Assembly (NCBI GenBank): GCA_017860275.1
Contig: JAFNAQ010000002.1
Span: 181,089-245,088, forward strand
Origin: Bacteroidota bacterium
GTDB taxonomy: Bacteria > Bacteroidota > Bacteroidia > Bacteroidales > P3
DNA length: 64,000 nt
Direction of reading: 5' to 3'
Part shown: in pieces, positions 45,885 to 54,932 of the stretch
Layout of the letters: every line of letters starts with the position of its first letter
How positions within the stretch are numbered: position 1 is the stretch's first letter
Notes under the pieces: model-generated
What the model was told of the DNA's origin: nothing
Seen by the model: the letters and a program-made list of their open reading frames with translations, nothing else
The model's database searches: none
Program-made: the position numbers and the translations under genes

Positions 45885-47289
45885 GGTTATCATCCCCACT
45901 ATTTGCCTCATCTTCTTGATAATCATCGAAAATCTCTGGCATTTTCTTTCCCGATACTTTTATCCCAAGCTCATTCAATTGCTTAACCTGTCCAATTAGA
46001 TTTCCTCTTCCGTCCTTTACCCTATTTATTACCTCGTCATAAGATTTTTGAGTGTTCTTAATCTTATCTCCTAAGTCTTTAATTGACTCCAAAACTAAAT
46101 AAAGCTTAGCAAGCATCTTTTCTCCACTCTCTGCAATCTTTATAGCATTCTTATTGTACTTATCTTTCTTCCAAAGATCTGAAATAATCCTTAGGGAAGA
46201 AATCAAGGTTGTACCACTAATGATAATAATCCTTTTATTATAAGCAAAAGACCATAAGTCCTTATCATTTTGCATTGCAAGCAAATATGCACCCTCAATA
46301 GGAATAAACATCATTGTAAAATCAAGAGCCTTTTGTTCCAAATCACTATACTTTTTCGACTCTAAATTAATAATATGAGAACGAATAGATTCTATATGAT
46401 TATGTAGTTTAATGTTTTGCTCCTCTTCTGTCTCTGAATGGAAATACTCATCATAGGCAACAAGAGAAACCTTTGAGTCAATAATCACAGCCCTATTATC
46501 AGGTAAATAAACAATTACGTCAGGTCTTAGACTCCTATTCTCATCATCCTTATAGGTCTTTTGAGTCTCATAATGAATATCTTTTTCCAAGCCTGAGGTT
46601 TCCAATATTGTCTCAAGAATATTCTCTCCCCAATTCCCTGCCTTCTTATTATTAGACTTAAGAGCCGATGCTAAATTATTAGCCTCCTTACTAACATTCG
46701 AGGCCTGCTCCATAACTTTTTTTATCTGCTCCTCTAAAGAAGTTCTTTGTTTCGTTTCTTCGGTAAGGTTGGTTTGTATCTTTTCCTTAAAGTCCTTAAT
46801 ACTCTCATCAAGAGGCTTAAGCAATTGACTCATATTATCCTCGTTAGATTTCTTAAAGCTCTCTGTATTATTCTTTAGAATCTCATTTGCAACCTTTTCA
46901 AACTCAAGCTTTGCTGTTTTTTGTAGGTTTTCAAACTCAAGCTTAATCTTATCTTGATTCTCAATCAAGGAATCATACCTTGTCTTAAGCTCTCTATAAT
47001 CAATACTAATCTTAGTATTTTCAATAGCTATAGCCTCCTTCTCTGCTCTCAGCTCCTGTAAATCTTTCCTTAACCCATCTCTCTCTAGGCAAAGAGAATC
47101 AAACCTCTGCTTTTCATTACTAATAGTTTGTTCCAATAAGGCATTCTTAATATTTGCCTCATTAACCCTATTTTCAAGCTCCTTAATCTCTAAAACGAAG
47201 GCTTGTGTATTATTTTTCTTAAATATGTATACTAAGAGAAAACCCAATACCACTATTATTATGCAAAGCAAACCAACAACTAAATTCAT
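45874..47289 (-). CDS. rmuC: RmuC-family DNA recombination protein
   Basis: 471 residues. An N-terminal membrane helix (about 3-22, VVGLLCIIIVVLGFLLVYIF) is followed by a long coiled coil (about 30-215), then the RmuC nuclease-like domain: NKKAGNWGENILETILETSGL, RPDVIVYLPDNRAVIIDSKVSLVAYDEY (the D-x-x-x-DSKV core), DFTMMFIPIEGAYLLAM and RIIIISGTTLISSLRII. Proposed to limit DNA inversions or rearrangements. Convergent with DUF4159, 3' ends overlapping by 11 bases. Confidence 0.94.
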   Translation of the reverse strand: MNLVVGLLCIIIVVLGFLLVYIFKKNNTQAFVLEIKELENRVNEANIKNALLEQTISNEKQRFDSLCLERDGLRKDLQELRAEKEAIAIENTKISIDYRELKTRYDSLIENQDKIKLEFENLQKTAKLEFEKVANEILKNNTESFKKSNEDNMSQLLKPLDESIKDFKEKIQTNLTEETKQRTSLEEQIKKVMEQASNVSKEANNLASALKSNNKKAGNWGENILETILETSGLEKDIHYETQKTYKDDENRSLRPDVIVYLPDNRAVIIDSKVSLVAYDEYFHSETEEEQNIKLHNHIESIRSHIINLESKKYSDLEQKALDFTMMFIPIEGAYLLAMQNDKDLWSFAYNKRIIIISGTTLISSLRIISDLWKKDKYNKNAIKIAESGEKMLAKLYLVLESIKDLGDKIKNTQKSYDEVINRVKDGRGNLIGQVKQLNELGIKVSGKKMPEIFDDYQEDEANSGDDNLIA

Positions 47290-47436
47290 AAAAATCTATT
47301 TTAAATTAATTGCTACAAATATAATACATTTTCTTCAAACGACAGTCTTCGAAAAATTTCAGAAGATATAATTCTCAGAAAATCACTATAATCCTAATAA
47401 ATGCTAGGATTAACCGCAAAATTTTATCAAAAAAAT

Positions 47437-47466
47437 TTGTCAATATTGAAAATAGTAGTATCTTTG
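47437..47466 (+). promoter_or_regulatory. consensus promoter of tRNA-Gln
   Basis: TTG at 47437-47439, 19 bases, then TATCTTTG at 47459-47466, about 25 bases before the tRNA. Confidence 0.75.
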
Positions 47467-47491
47467 CAACGTCAAATCAAGAAAAACTGAT

Positions 47492-47562
47492 TGTCCCGTG
47501 GTGTAATGGTAACACATGTGTTTTTGGTACATACGTTCTAGGTTCGAGTCCTGGCGGGATAA
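47492..47562 (+). tRNA. tRNA-Gln (anticodon TTG)
   Basis: Folded by hand. Acceptor TGTCCCG/CGGGATA, D-arm GTGT-AATGGTA-ACAC, anticodon stem TGTGT/ACATA with loop TTTTGGT (anticodon TTG), variable loop CGTT, T-arm CTAGG-TTCGAGT-CCTGG. CCA is not encoded. Promoter and terminator flank it, so it is a single-gene transcript. Confidence 0.95.
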
Positions 47563-47570
47563 CAAAACTA

Positions 47571-47600
47571 AGCTCTAACAATAATTGTTAGGGCTTTTTT
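47571..47600 (+). terminator. intrinsic terminator of tRNA-Gln
   Basis: AGCTCTAACA pairs with TGTTAGGGCT around a 5-base loop, followed by TTTTTATT. It ends 15 bases before the ABC ATPase ATG. Confidence 0.9.
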
Positions 47601-47614
47601 ATTATATTTGCATC

Positions 47615-49300
47615 ATGAATAAGATTGTTGATATTAATGATTTGAGAATTTCTTTTCTTAGAGAGAAAAATTGGCACCAAGTTGTAAAAGGGATTAGTTT
47701 TTCCATCTCTAGTGGAGAGATTGTAGGACTTGTCGGCGAAAGTGGTTCAGGGAAAAGTGTTTCATCATTAGCTATTATGGGTTTACTGCCTCAGAAGTCT
47801 TCACATATTGATTCTGGGAGCATAATCTTCGATGGCTTAAATCTTGCAAATATCGACGAAAAGATTCATCGCACTCTTAGAGGGAAACATATTGCAATGA
47901 TTTTCCAAGAACCAATGACTGCACTAAATCCTGTTCAAAAATGCGGGAAACAAGTATTAGAAATTATCCTTCTTCATAATAAAATATCTAAATTTGAGGC
48001 AAAGGAAAGAGTTTTGGAGCTTTTCACCGAAGTAATGCTTCCGGATATTGAAAGAATTTACAATAGTTATCCTCATGAACTTTCGGGAGGTCAGAAACAA
48101 AGGGTAATGATTGCTATGGCTCTTAGTTGCAACCCCGATTTGCTTATTGCCGATGAGCCAACTACTGCCTTAGATGTTACAGTACAAAAAACAATCTTGG
48201 AATTATTAAAATCTCTTCAAGAAAAATATGGAATAGGTATATTATTTATAACACATGACCTTGGAGTAATAAAACAGATTGCCGATAGAGTTGTTGTGCT
48301 ATATAAGGGAGAAATTGTTGAGCAAGGAGAAGTTAATGAGGTTTTCTTTAAACCAAAACACCCATACACACAAGGTTTAATAGCCTCTCGCCCTCCTACT
48401 GATGAAAGACCTAGACGTCTTTTAACCGTTTCTGATTTTCTAAATACCGAGAAAAAGGTTTCTGAAATAATAACTACAAAGGAAAGAGAGGAAAATCACA
48501 AAGTTCTTTATTCTAATAATCCAATTCTAAAAGTTAAGGATTTGGTTATTGAATATGTGATTGAGAAAAATCTCTTTGGCAAAACAACAAAGACTCTTAA
48601 AGCAGTAAATAATGTTAGTTTCGATATATACAAAGGAGAAACTCTTGGGCTTGTTGGAGAGAGTGGTTGTGGAAAAACAACAATAGGAAGAGCTATACTT
48701 CAACTAATTGAATCAAAGAGTGGAAAAGTTGAGCTTGAGGGAGTAAACCTAAGCGAGCTAAGCCCAGAAAAGATGCGTCTCTTGAGGAAAAAGATACAAA
48801 TAATATTTCAAGACCCCTACTCATCTCTTAACCCTCGCATGACTATAGGTGATGCCATTAAGGAACCTATGACTGTACATAATCTTTATTCCAATGATAC
48901 TCAAAGAAAGGAAAAAGTTATGGAATTACTCGAAAAAGTTGGTTTAGATAGGAGTCATTATAAACGTTATCCTCATGAATTTTCTGGTGGTCAGCGCCAA
49001 AGAATTGGTATTGCAAGAGCCTTATCCTTAGAACCAGAGATTGTGATATGCGATGAGTCGGTTTCAGCGCTTGATGTATCTGTTCAGGCTCAGGTTTTGA
49101 ATCTTATTAATGACCTTAAAAGAGACTTTGGTTTTACCTGTATTTTTATCTCTCACGACCTATCTGTAGTGAAATATATGTCTGATAGAATGGTAGTAAT
49201 GCAAAAAGGGAATATTATTGAAATGGGTGAATCTGATACTATATACTCCAATCCTCAAACAGATTACACCAAAAAACTTATTTGGGCAATTCCTAAATAA
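47615..49300 (+). CDS. fused two-domain peptide-type ABC transporter ATPase (DppD-DppF/YejF-like)
   Basis: 561 residues from the ATG at 47615 (MNKIVDINDLRISF); the longer frame starts inside the tRNA terminator. Two complete nucleotide-binding domains are present. The first has Walker A GESGSGKSV, signature LSGGQKQR and DEPTTALD. The second has Walker A GESGCGKTT, signature FSGGQRQR and CDESVSALD. The HPYTQGLIASRPP segment between them is the oligopeptide-binding-family C-terminal tail. It powers di/oligopeptide or nickel uptake; permease and binding-protein genes are not adjacent. TATATTTG ends only 4 bases before the ATG and could be a -7 box for a near-leaderless message. Confidence 0.94.
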   Translation: MNKIVDINDLRISFLREKNWHQVVKGISFSISSGEIVGLVGESGSGKSVSSLAIMGLLPQKSSHIDSGSIIFDGLNLANIDEKIHRTLRGKHIAMIFQEPMTALNPVQKCGKQVLEIILLHNKISKFEAKERVLELFTEVMLPDIERIYNSYPHELSGGQKQRVMIAMALSCNPDLLIADEPTTALDVTVQKTILELLKSLQEKYGIGILFITHDLGVIKQIADRVVVLYKGEIVEQGEVNEVFFKPKHPYTQGLIASRPPTDERPRRLLTVSDFLNTEKKVSEIITTKEREENHKVLYSNNPILKVKDLVIEYVIEKNLFGKTTKTLKAVNNVSFDIYKGETLGLVGESGCGKTTIGRAILQLIESKSGKVELEGVNLSELSPEKMRLLRKKIQIIFQDPYSSLNPRMTIGDAIKEPMTVHNLYSNDTQRKEKVMELLEKVGLDRSHYKRYPHEFSGGQRQRIGIARALSLEPEIVICDESVSALDVSVQAQVLNLINDLKRDFGFTCIFISHDLSVVKYMSDRMVVMQKGNIIEMGESDTIYSNPQTDYTKKLIWAIPK

Positions 49301-49344
49301 TTGAATTTTCAATTTTCAATTTTCTTTGTTGATTAAAATTTACT

Positions 49345-49352
49345 TATATTTG
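49345..49352 (+). promoter_or_regulatory. -7 box upstream of arcA
   Basis: TATATTTG matches TAnnTTTG; a TTG at 49326-49328 gives a spacing of 16, shorter than usual. The arcA ATG is 66 bases downstream. Confidence 0.45.
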
Positions 49353-49418
49353 CAGTTTACTTGTAACTTGTAAAGATTATCATGTCTTTCAAGCTTTGTC
49401 AAACTAATTAAAACCTTT

Positions 49419-50651
49419 ATGTTAAACATAGATGTAAAATCTGAAATAGGACATTTAGAAGGAGTAATACTGCACACTCCAGGTGCTGAGATAGAGCAGA
49501 TGGCTCCAGATACAATAAAAGAAGCTTTATACAGCGACCTTTTAAACTTAAATATAGCACAAAAAGAATATAAGAGTTTCGAAGGCGTTTTGTCGAAATG
49601 GACAAAAACATACCAAGTATCCTTTCTACTTTCTGAAATTCTTCAGAACGAAGGCAACAAAATAGAGCTTTTGAATCAAATCCTAAAAGCAGAAAACAAA
49701 ACATTTTTATTCACAGAGCTAATGTCTTACCCAAAAGATATTTTAGCTAAATTTCTAATAGAGGGTTATCTATTCGACAAAGGTTCTCATCCAAGAGAAT
49801 ATGAAGGCAAGAGATATATCTTAGCCCCACTATATAATTTTTACTTCACTCGTGATGCCTCTTCAACAATGTATAATCAAGTTCTGATAAATGCAATGCA
49901 GTATGAGGTTCGCTCACGTGAGTCGATTATTATGGAGGCTATCTTTAAAAACTATTTCAATACCGAAACAATAAATCCTCGCATACTTTCTCAAAGTGCT
50001 AACACAGAGGGTGGAGATATTCTTATAGCAAGAGAAGATACATTATTTATTGGTCAGGGGTCGAGAACAAACAAGGATGGTATTGATTTCCTTGTAAACT
50101 ATTTTGCTGCTCGCAAACCTAAACAAAATATCTTAGTTCAAATGTTACCCGACTTTCCTGAGTCTTTTATCCATCTTGATATGGTCTTTACCATGTTAGA
50201 TAAGGATAAATGTATGGTTTATGAGCCTTTAATAACTAAACAAAACTCATTTGGCTCTTATCTTATTCAGATAGATAACGGAAAAATAACATATAAGGCA
50301 GAAGATACCTTTATGCATGGACTTAAAGATTTAGGCTTTGATCTTAAGCCAATTAAATGTGGTGGCGATGATAAAATGTATCAACAAAGAGAGCAATGGC
50401 ATTCTGGAGCAAACTTCTTTGCATTAGGTGAAGGAAAAATTATTGGCTATTCTCGCAATACAAACACTATTGATTCGTTGAATAACAATGGTTTTGATGT
50501 GATTAGAGCCGAAGATATTACAGAAGGTAAGATTGATATGAATCAACATAATAAATTTGTGGTTACTCTTGATGCAGCTGAGCTTCCTCGTGGTGGAGGT
50601 GGTGCAAGATGTATGACAATGCCTATTCGTCGCTCCGAAGTAGAATGGTAG
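49419..50651 (+). CDS. arcA: arginine deiminase
   Basis: Hydrolyses arginine to citrulline and ammonia, first step of the deiminase pathway, giving ATP and acid resistance to anaerobes. 410 residues, normal length. Motifs: EIGHLEGVILHTPGAE, NFYFTRDASS (guanidinium-binding Asp), NTEGGDILIA, HLDMVFTMLD (catalytic His) and the nucleophile GGARCMTMP (Cys398). The other pathway genes (arcB, arcC, antiporter) are not adjacent, so its partners must lie elsewhere or the enzyme works alone. Confidence 0.96.
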   Translation: MLNIDVKSEIGHLEGVILHTPGAEIEQMAPDTIKEALYSDLLNLNIAQKEYKSFEGVLSKWTKTYQVSFLLSEILQNEGNKIELLNQILKAENKTFLFTELMSYPKDILAKFLIEGYLFDKGSHPREYEGKRYILAPLYNFYFTRDASSTMYNQVLINAMQYEVRSRESIIMEAIFKNYFNTETINPRILSQSANTEGGDILIAREDTLFIGQGSRTNKDGIDFLVNYFAARKPKQNILVQMLPDFPESFIHLDMVFTMLDKDKCMVYEPLITKQNSFGSYLIQIDNGKITYKAEDTFMHGLKDLGFDLKPIKCGGDDKMYQQREQWHSGANFFALGEGKIIGYSRNTNTIDSLNNNGFDVIRAEDITEGKIDMNQHNKFVVTLDAAELPRGGGGARCMTMPIRRSEVEW

Positions 50652-50700
50652 AGGAATAAATTGAAAATAACTTACAATAAAATAATTAATAATTACATTA

Positions 50701-53700
50701 ATGAAAAAGTATTCTTTGATTAACAATATCTTGGGTTGGGTAGTATTCCTGATTGCAAGTATTGTTTATTTAGTTACAGCAGAACCTACTGCTTCTTGGT
50801 GGGATTGTGGTGAGTATATTGCCACAGCTTATAAATTTCAAGTTGGTCACCCTCCTGGGGCTCCTACATTTCAACTTTTTGCTAGAATATTCTCACTTTT
50901 CGCAGGTGGAGATGTTACTAAGGTAGCTTATATGGTTAATGCTGTAAGCGCAATATGTAGTGGATTCACAATATTGTTCTTGTTTTGGTCAATCAATATG
51001 CTTGCAAAGAAACTTGTTGCAAAAACAGGAGAGATAACAACAGCTAAAACAATTGCTATCCTTGGTAGTGGTTTAGTTGGTGCTTTGGCTTATACATTCT
51101 CCGATACTTTTTGGTATTCTGCTGTTGAGGGTGAGGTTTATGCTATGAGTTCATTCTTCACTGCTTTAGTTTTCTGGGCAATATTGAAATGGGAGGCTAA
51201 CTCCGATGACACTCACAACCTTCGTTGGATTATTCTTATTGCCTTCCTTGTTGGTATATCTATTGGAGTCCATTTACTTAACCTCCTTGCAATTCCTGCA
51301 ATGTCTTATGTTTGGTACTTCAAAAAATATCCTAAGACCACTAAGAAAGGATTTATTTGGGCAGGTATACTATCATTCGTAATTGTTGGAGTTGTTCTTT
51401 ACTTTGTTGTTCCAATGATTGTAAACCTTGCTGGTAAATTTGAAGTATTCTTTGTAAATAGTATAAAGATGCCTTTTAACTCTGGTACAATATTTTTCTT
51501 CTTATTGGTTATTGGATTTATTGTTTGGGGATTGTATTGGAGCAAAAAGAAGGTTAAACCTTTGTTTAATACAATTATCCTTAGCTTCCTTTTCCTTTTA
51601 ATTGGATATTCAACATTCTTTATCTTAGTTATCCGTGCTAATTCAAACACTCCTATCAATGAGAACGCTCCTAAGGATGCCGTTGCTTTATTGACATATT
51701 TGAATCGTGAGCAATATGGTGACACTCCACTACTTTATGGACAATATTACAATGCTCAAGCTATTGAACAAAAAGATGGTTCTCCAAAATATATTAAAGA
51801 TACTGTAAATGACCAATACATTGCTGTTCGCAGCGGTGGAAAAGTTGTTTACGAACCAAACAATTGTACTACTTTTCCTCGTATGTATTCTAATGACGAA
51901 GGCAGAAAGCACGTTACATATTATAAATATTGGGCTGGGATTAATGGAGACAGAAAGCCAACCTTTGGAGAAAACCTAACATATTTCTTCCGTTACCAAG
52001 TAAATCATATGTACTGGCGATATTTTATGTGGAATTTCACTGGTCGTCAAAACGATATTCAAGGCTTTGGTCTTAATCATTCAAACTTCGATGCAGAGTC
52101 TAACGGTAAAAAAGATGTACTTAATGGAAACTGGATTTCTGGTATAAACTTTATCGACGAGATGCGTCTTGGACCTCAATCTAATCTTCCTGCTGAAATG
52201 GCTAATAACCCTGGAAGAAACAAATTATTCTTCCTACCTTTTATCTTAGGAATTTGTGGTTTGGTTTACCAATACAAGAAAGACAAGAAAGATACATTTG
52301 TTGTATTTATGTTATTCTTTATGACAGGTTTTGCAATTGCTCTTTACCTTAATATGCCTCCTCAACAACCAAGAGAACGTGACTATGCTTTTGCTGGTTC
52401 ATTCTATGCCTTTTCAATTTGGATTGGTTTGGGAGTACTTGCTCTTTACGAGTGGCTAAAGAAGGTTAAGATGCCTGAAAACGTTAAGGCTATTGGAATT
52501 ACTGCTGTTTGTTTGGTAGCTGTTCCTGTGCTTATGGCTACTCAAGAATGGGATGACCATGACAGAAGCGGACGTTATATGGCAAGAGAATTTGCACGAA
52601 ACTATCTCGAAAGCTGCGAAAAGGATGCAATCTTAATTACCTTTGGCGATAACGACACCTTCCCTCTTTGGTATGCACAAGAAGTTGAAGGCATACGTCC
52701 TGATGTTAGAATACTTAACTATACTCTTTCTGGAATGCACTGGTATGTTGAACAGTTATACAACAAGGTTTATGACTCAGAGAAATGTCCTTTCACCCTA
52801 ACGAAAAACTATTATGGTGTTGGTTCTGATGTAAGCTTTATTATGCCAGAGAGCGATCAAGAAGTTGAGTTCACAGATATGCTTAAGCGTATAATGACCG
52901 ACCCTGCAACAACAAGAGTTTCTCAAAGTGGTGACACAGTTAAGGTTTTGCTTGCTAATAAATTTAAGATTACACTAAGCGATTCAAATGTTATCTCTTG
53001 GACTATTCCTGTTGATCAAAATGGAATGAGACAAATCATAAGAAATGAATTAATGTTCTTAGATATTCTTTCAACTAATAAGTTCAAACGTCCTATCTAT
53101 GTTATGAACCCTGGTTATATGGCAAATATATTCCCAAGCATTAACGAATATATACGTCAAGAAGGTATTCTTTATCGTATAATGCCATATAAGACTAATG
53201 GTTCATTAGACCATGAAAAAACATATAACTTATTGATGAATAAGTTTAACTGGGGTGGTGTTAAAGACCCTAAGACTTATCTTGAAGACGCTGTTTCAAT
53301 CAACAATTCAAGAAATATGCGTCAGCAATATATGTTATTAGCTAAGAGTCTTACTCAAGTGGGACAAAGAGACAAGGCTATCAAGGCTTTGGATAAAGGT
53401 TTAGTTGAATTCCCTGAGTCAAAGATTCCTTTCGATAAATATGATATTGGTTATGCTGCTCAATATTGCGAATCTGGTAATATGAAAAAGGGTGAAGAGA
53501 TGTTCAATAAGATAACAGACCTTTATATAAACCAAATTAAGTACTTCAACCGTTTCAAAGGCAAGAAAGCAATAAGCGTTGCAAGTAGCAGAAACGAAGC
53601 TTTACAATTCCTTGCAATGGTTTATTCCAACGCAATCGATCATAAACTTACTGCACTTCAAGCTAAGATAAAAGCTATCCCAGAGGTTGCTCCTGTTCTT

Positions 53701-54060
53701 GGTGCTCAAGAGATGCAAAAAGGATATAATGACTTAGTTCAAAAGGTAAACACTGCAATAGATTTAGCACAAAAGGGAAATAAAGCTGATGCTGAAACAT
53801 TATTAAGCGATGCACTAAATTCTCTTGAAGCAATGGTTAGTTCAAATTCTCCTGAGCTTATGCAACATGCTGGAGACCTAATCTTATTCGCATTCTCTAA
53901 TAGCTCAAATCTTAAACTTGAAAAGATAACTTCAAGAATGTTAGCAAACCCAACATTCAAAGCAATTATCGAACAAGCAATGCAACAGCAACAACAACAA
54001 GCTATGCAACAACAATCCCAAGGTGGTGGCGCTCCAGGAAGTTTCCAAGTTGGAAACTAA
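50701..54060 (+). CDS. DUF2723 polytopic membrane protein (putative glycosyltransferase)
   Basis: 1119 residues. The N-terminal DUF2723 region has TAEPTASWWDCGEYIATAYK, VGHPPGAPTFQLFARIFSLF and WYSAVEGEVYAMSSFFTALVFW (core EGEVYAMS), typical of the Bacteroidota family related to O-mannosyl/GT-C transferases. There are about 11-13 membrane helices over residues 10-620, then a soluble part with TPR-like helices (about 840-1090) and a Gln/Gly-rich tail (QQQQQAMQQQ). It probably transfers sugar from a lipid carrier to exported proteins; this is family inference. It ends at a strong terminator. Confidence 0.92.
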   Translation: MKKYSLINNILGWVVFLIASIVYLVTAEPTASWWDCGEYIATAYKFQVGHPPGAPTFQLFARIFSLFAGGDVTKVAYMVNAVSAICSGFTILFLFWSINMLAKKLVAKTGEITTAKTIAILGSGLVGALAYTFSDTFWYSAVEGEVYAMSSFFTALVFWAILKWEANSDDTHNLRWIILIAFLVGISIGVHLLNLLAIPAMSYVWYFKKYPKTTKKGFIWAGILSFVIVGVVLYFVVPMIVNLAGKFEVFFVNSIKMPFNSGTIFFFLLVIGFIVWGLYWSKKKVKPLFNTIILSFLFLLIGYSTFFILVIRANSNTPINENAPKDAVALLTYLNREQYGDTPLLYGQYYNAQAIEQKDGSPKYIKDTVNDQYIAVRSGGKVVYEPNNCTTFPRMYSNDEGRKHVTYYKYWAGINGDRKPTFGENLTYFFRYQVNHMYWRYFMWNFTGRQNDIQGFGLNHSNFDAESNGKKDVLNGNWISGINFIDEMRLGPQSNLPAEMANNPGRNKLFFLPFILGICGLVYQYKKDKKDTFVVFMLFFMTGFAIALYLNMPPQQPRERDYAFAGSFYAFSIWIGLGVLALYEWLKKVKMPENVKAIGITAVCLVAVPVLMATQEWDDHDRSGRYMAREFARNYLESCEKDAILITFGDNDTFPLWYAQEVEGIRPDVRILNYTLSGMHWYVEQLYNKVYDSEKCPFTLTKNYYGVGSDVSFIMPESDQEVEFTDMLKRIMTDPATTRVSQSGDTVKVLLANKFKITLSDSNVISWTIPVDQNGMRQIIRNELMFLDILSTNKFKRPIYVMNPGYMANIFPSINEYIRQEGILYRIMPYKTNGSLDHEKTYNLLMNKFNWGGVKDPKTYLEDAVSINNSRNMRQQYMLLAKSLTQVGQRDKAIKALDKGLVEFPESKIPFDKYDIGYAAQYCESGNMKKGEEMFNKITDLYINQIKYFNRFKGKKAISVASSRNEALQFLAMVYSNAIDHKLTALQAKIKAIPEVAPVLGAQEMQKGYNDLVQKVNTAIDLAQKGNKADAETLLSDALNSLEAMVSSNSPELMQHAGDLILFAFSNSSNLKLEKITSRMLANPTFKAIIEQAMQQQQQQAMQQQSQGGGAPGSFQVGN

Positions 54061-54100
54061 CCTTCCCTCCTACCAAAAGGACAAAAACAAATAACCAAAA

Positions 54101-54137
54101 ATGCTCTCAAGAAAAATCTTGAGAGCATTTTTATTTT
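54101..54137 (+). terminator. intrinsic terminator after the DUF2723 gene
   Basis: ATGCTCTCAAGA pairs with TCTTGAGAGCAT (loop AAAA), then TTTTATTTT; an A-rich run precedes it. Confidence 0.92.
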
Positions 54138-54170
54138 ACACCGACATTTACACCGACATTTACACCGACA
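54135..54170. repeat. three tandem 12-bp units TTTACACCGACA
   Basis: Exact tandem units at 54135-54146, 54147-54158 and 54159-54170, directly after the terminator T-run. Non-coding. Confidence 0.85.
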
Positions 54171-54270
54171 TTATTTATAATTATTAAATTTACCTTGTCT
54201 GTTTTTGTAATCTTTCCAAATAAAAAACCTTACATTCAAAAGAAAATATCAAACAATTACCCATTAAACT

Positions 54271-54432
54271 CTTCGTATTTTTCTTCAAACTCTTCGTATT
54301 TTTTCTGCGAATTTTGACCATTATTTCCCAAAACCCAACCCCAAAAAAATAGAACCTTATTCCACGCCCGTAGAATCTTATTCTATTTTTCTAGAATAAG
54401 GATCTAATTTTCTAGAATAAGATTCTATAAAA
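54271..54432 (+). repeat. partial copy C of the dispersed repeat
   Basis: Within the 872-base gap 54061-54932. It contains CTTCGTATTTTTCTTC twice, TTTTGACCATTATTTCCCAA, and TAGAATCTTATTCTATTTTT then CTAGAATAAGATTCTA, blocks shared with copies A and B, but in a rearranged and shorter form. Confidence 0.55.
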
Positions 54433-54445
54433 CCGACCAAACCCT

Positions 54446-54556
54446 GTAGGGGCAAATATAAATTTGCCCCAAAACAAGAACAAAAAATCAATATTCAAGG
54501 CAGATTAATTATTAAGGACGAATAATCATTAAGGGCAAATTTATATTCGCCCCTAC
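54446..54556. repeat. REPIN of the GTAGGGGC family upstream of the modification-TIR operon
   Basis: GTAGGGGCAAATATAAATTT plus GCCCC at 54446-54470, and the inverted unit GGGCAAATTTATATTCGCCC plus CTAC at 54533-54556. The spacer includes AATTATTAAGGACGAATAATCATTAAGG. Confidence 0.85.
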
Positions 54557-54712
54557 AGACATATCCCCCAAAAAAATCTTTCCCAAAACCAATCCAAAAA
54601 AAATTAAAGGAAACATCCCCAAAACTATCCCAAAGAAAAATAAAATTATCCCTAAGAAAAAATTATTTTCCCTTCCTAAAAAAACAAAAAGAGGAAGGAA
54701 AAATCCAAATAA

Positions 54713-54751
54713 GAAATAATCATTAAGTACGAATCTTATTACACCCCTACA
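54713..54751 (-). repeat. degenerate GTAGGGGC-type REP
   Basis: AATAATCATTAAGTACGAATCTTATTACACCCCTACA-like sequence repeats the right end of the REPIN at 54521-54557 with several changes. The A/C-rich stretch 54560-54712 has no other recognised feature. Confidence 0.6.
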
Positions 54752-54842
54752 AACAATCACAAAATATTATAAAAATAAGACAGATTCAATCGTTTTAGTT
54801 AATATACAATCAAAAAATCATCTTTATTTGGAAATATTTATT

Positions 54843-54850
54843 TACCTTTG
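54843..54850 (+). promoter_or_regulatory. -7 box of the modification-TIR operon
   Basis: TACCTTTG, a TAnnTTTG match, 82 bases before the first ATG of the operon. The nearest TTG (54828-54830) is too close, so the -33 element is unclear. Confidence 0.45.
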
Positions 54851-54932
54851 AACATTAAAATAAGTACTATTAATATTGAGTAATTTCTTTTCAACTTAAA
54901 GAACAAAGTATACCAATATCAAAATTATTATT

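Noticed and set aside
47585-47614. Longer N-terminus of the fused ABC ATPase
   Set aside because: It begins inside the tRNA-Gln terminator hairpin; the ATG at 47615 gives the normal ABC start.
54512-54760. Hydrophobic minus-strand frame of 82 residues
   Set aside because: It runs through REP sequence and A-rich low-complexity DNA; the hydrophobicity comes from T-rich codons on that strand.
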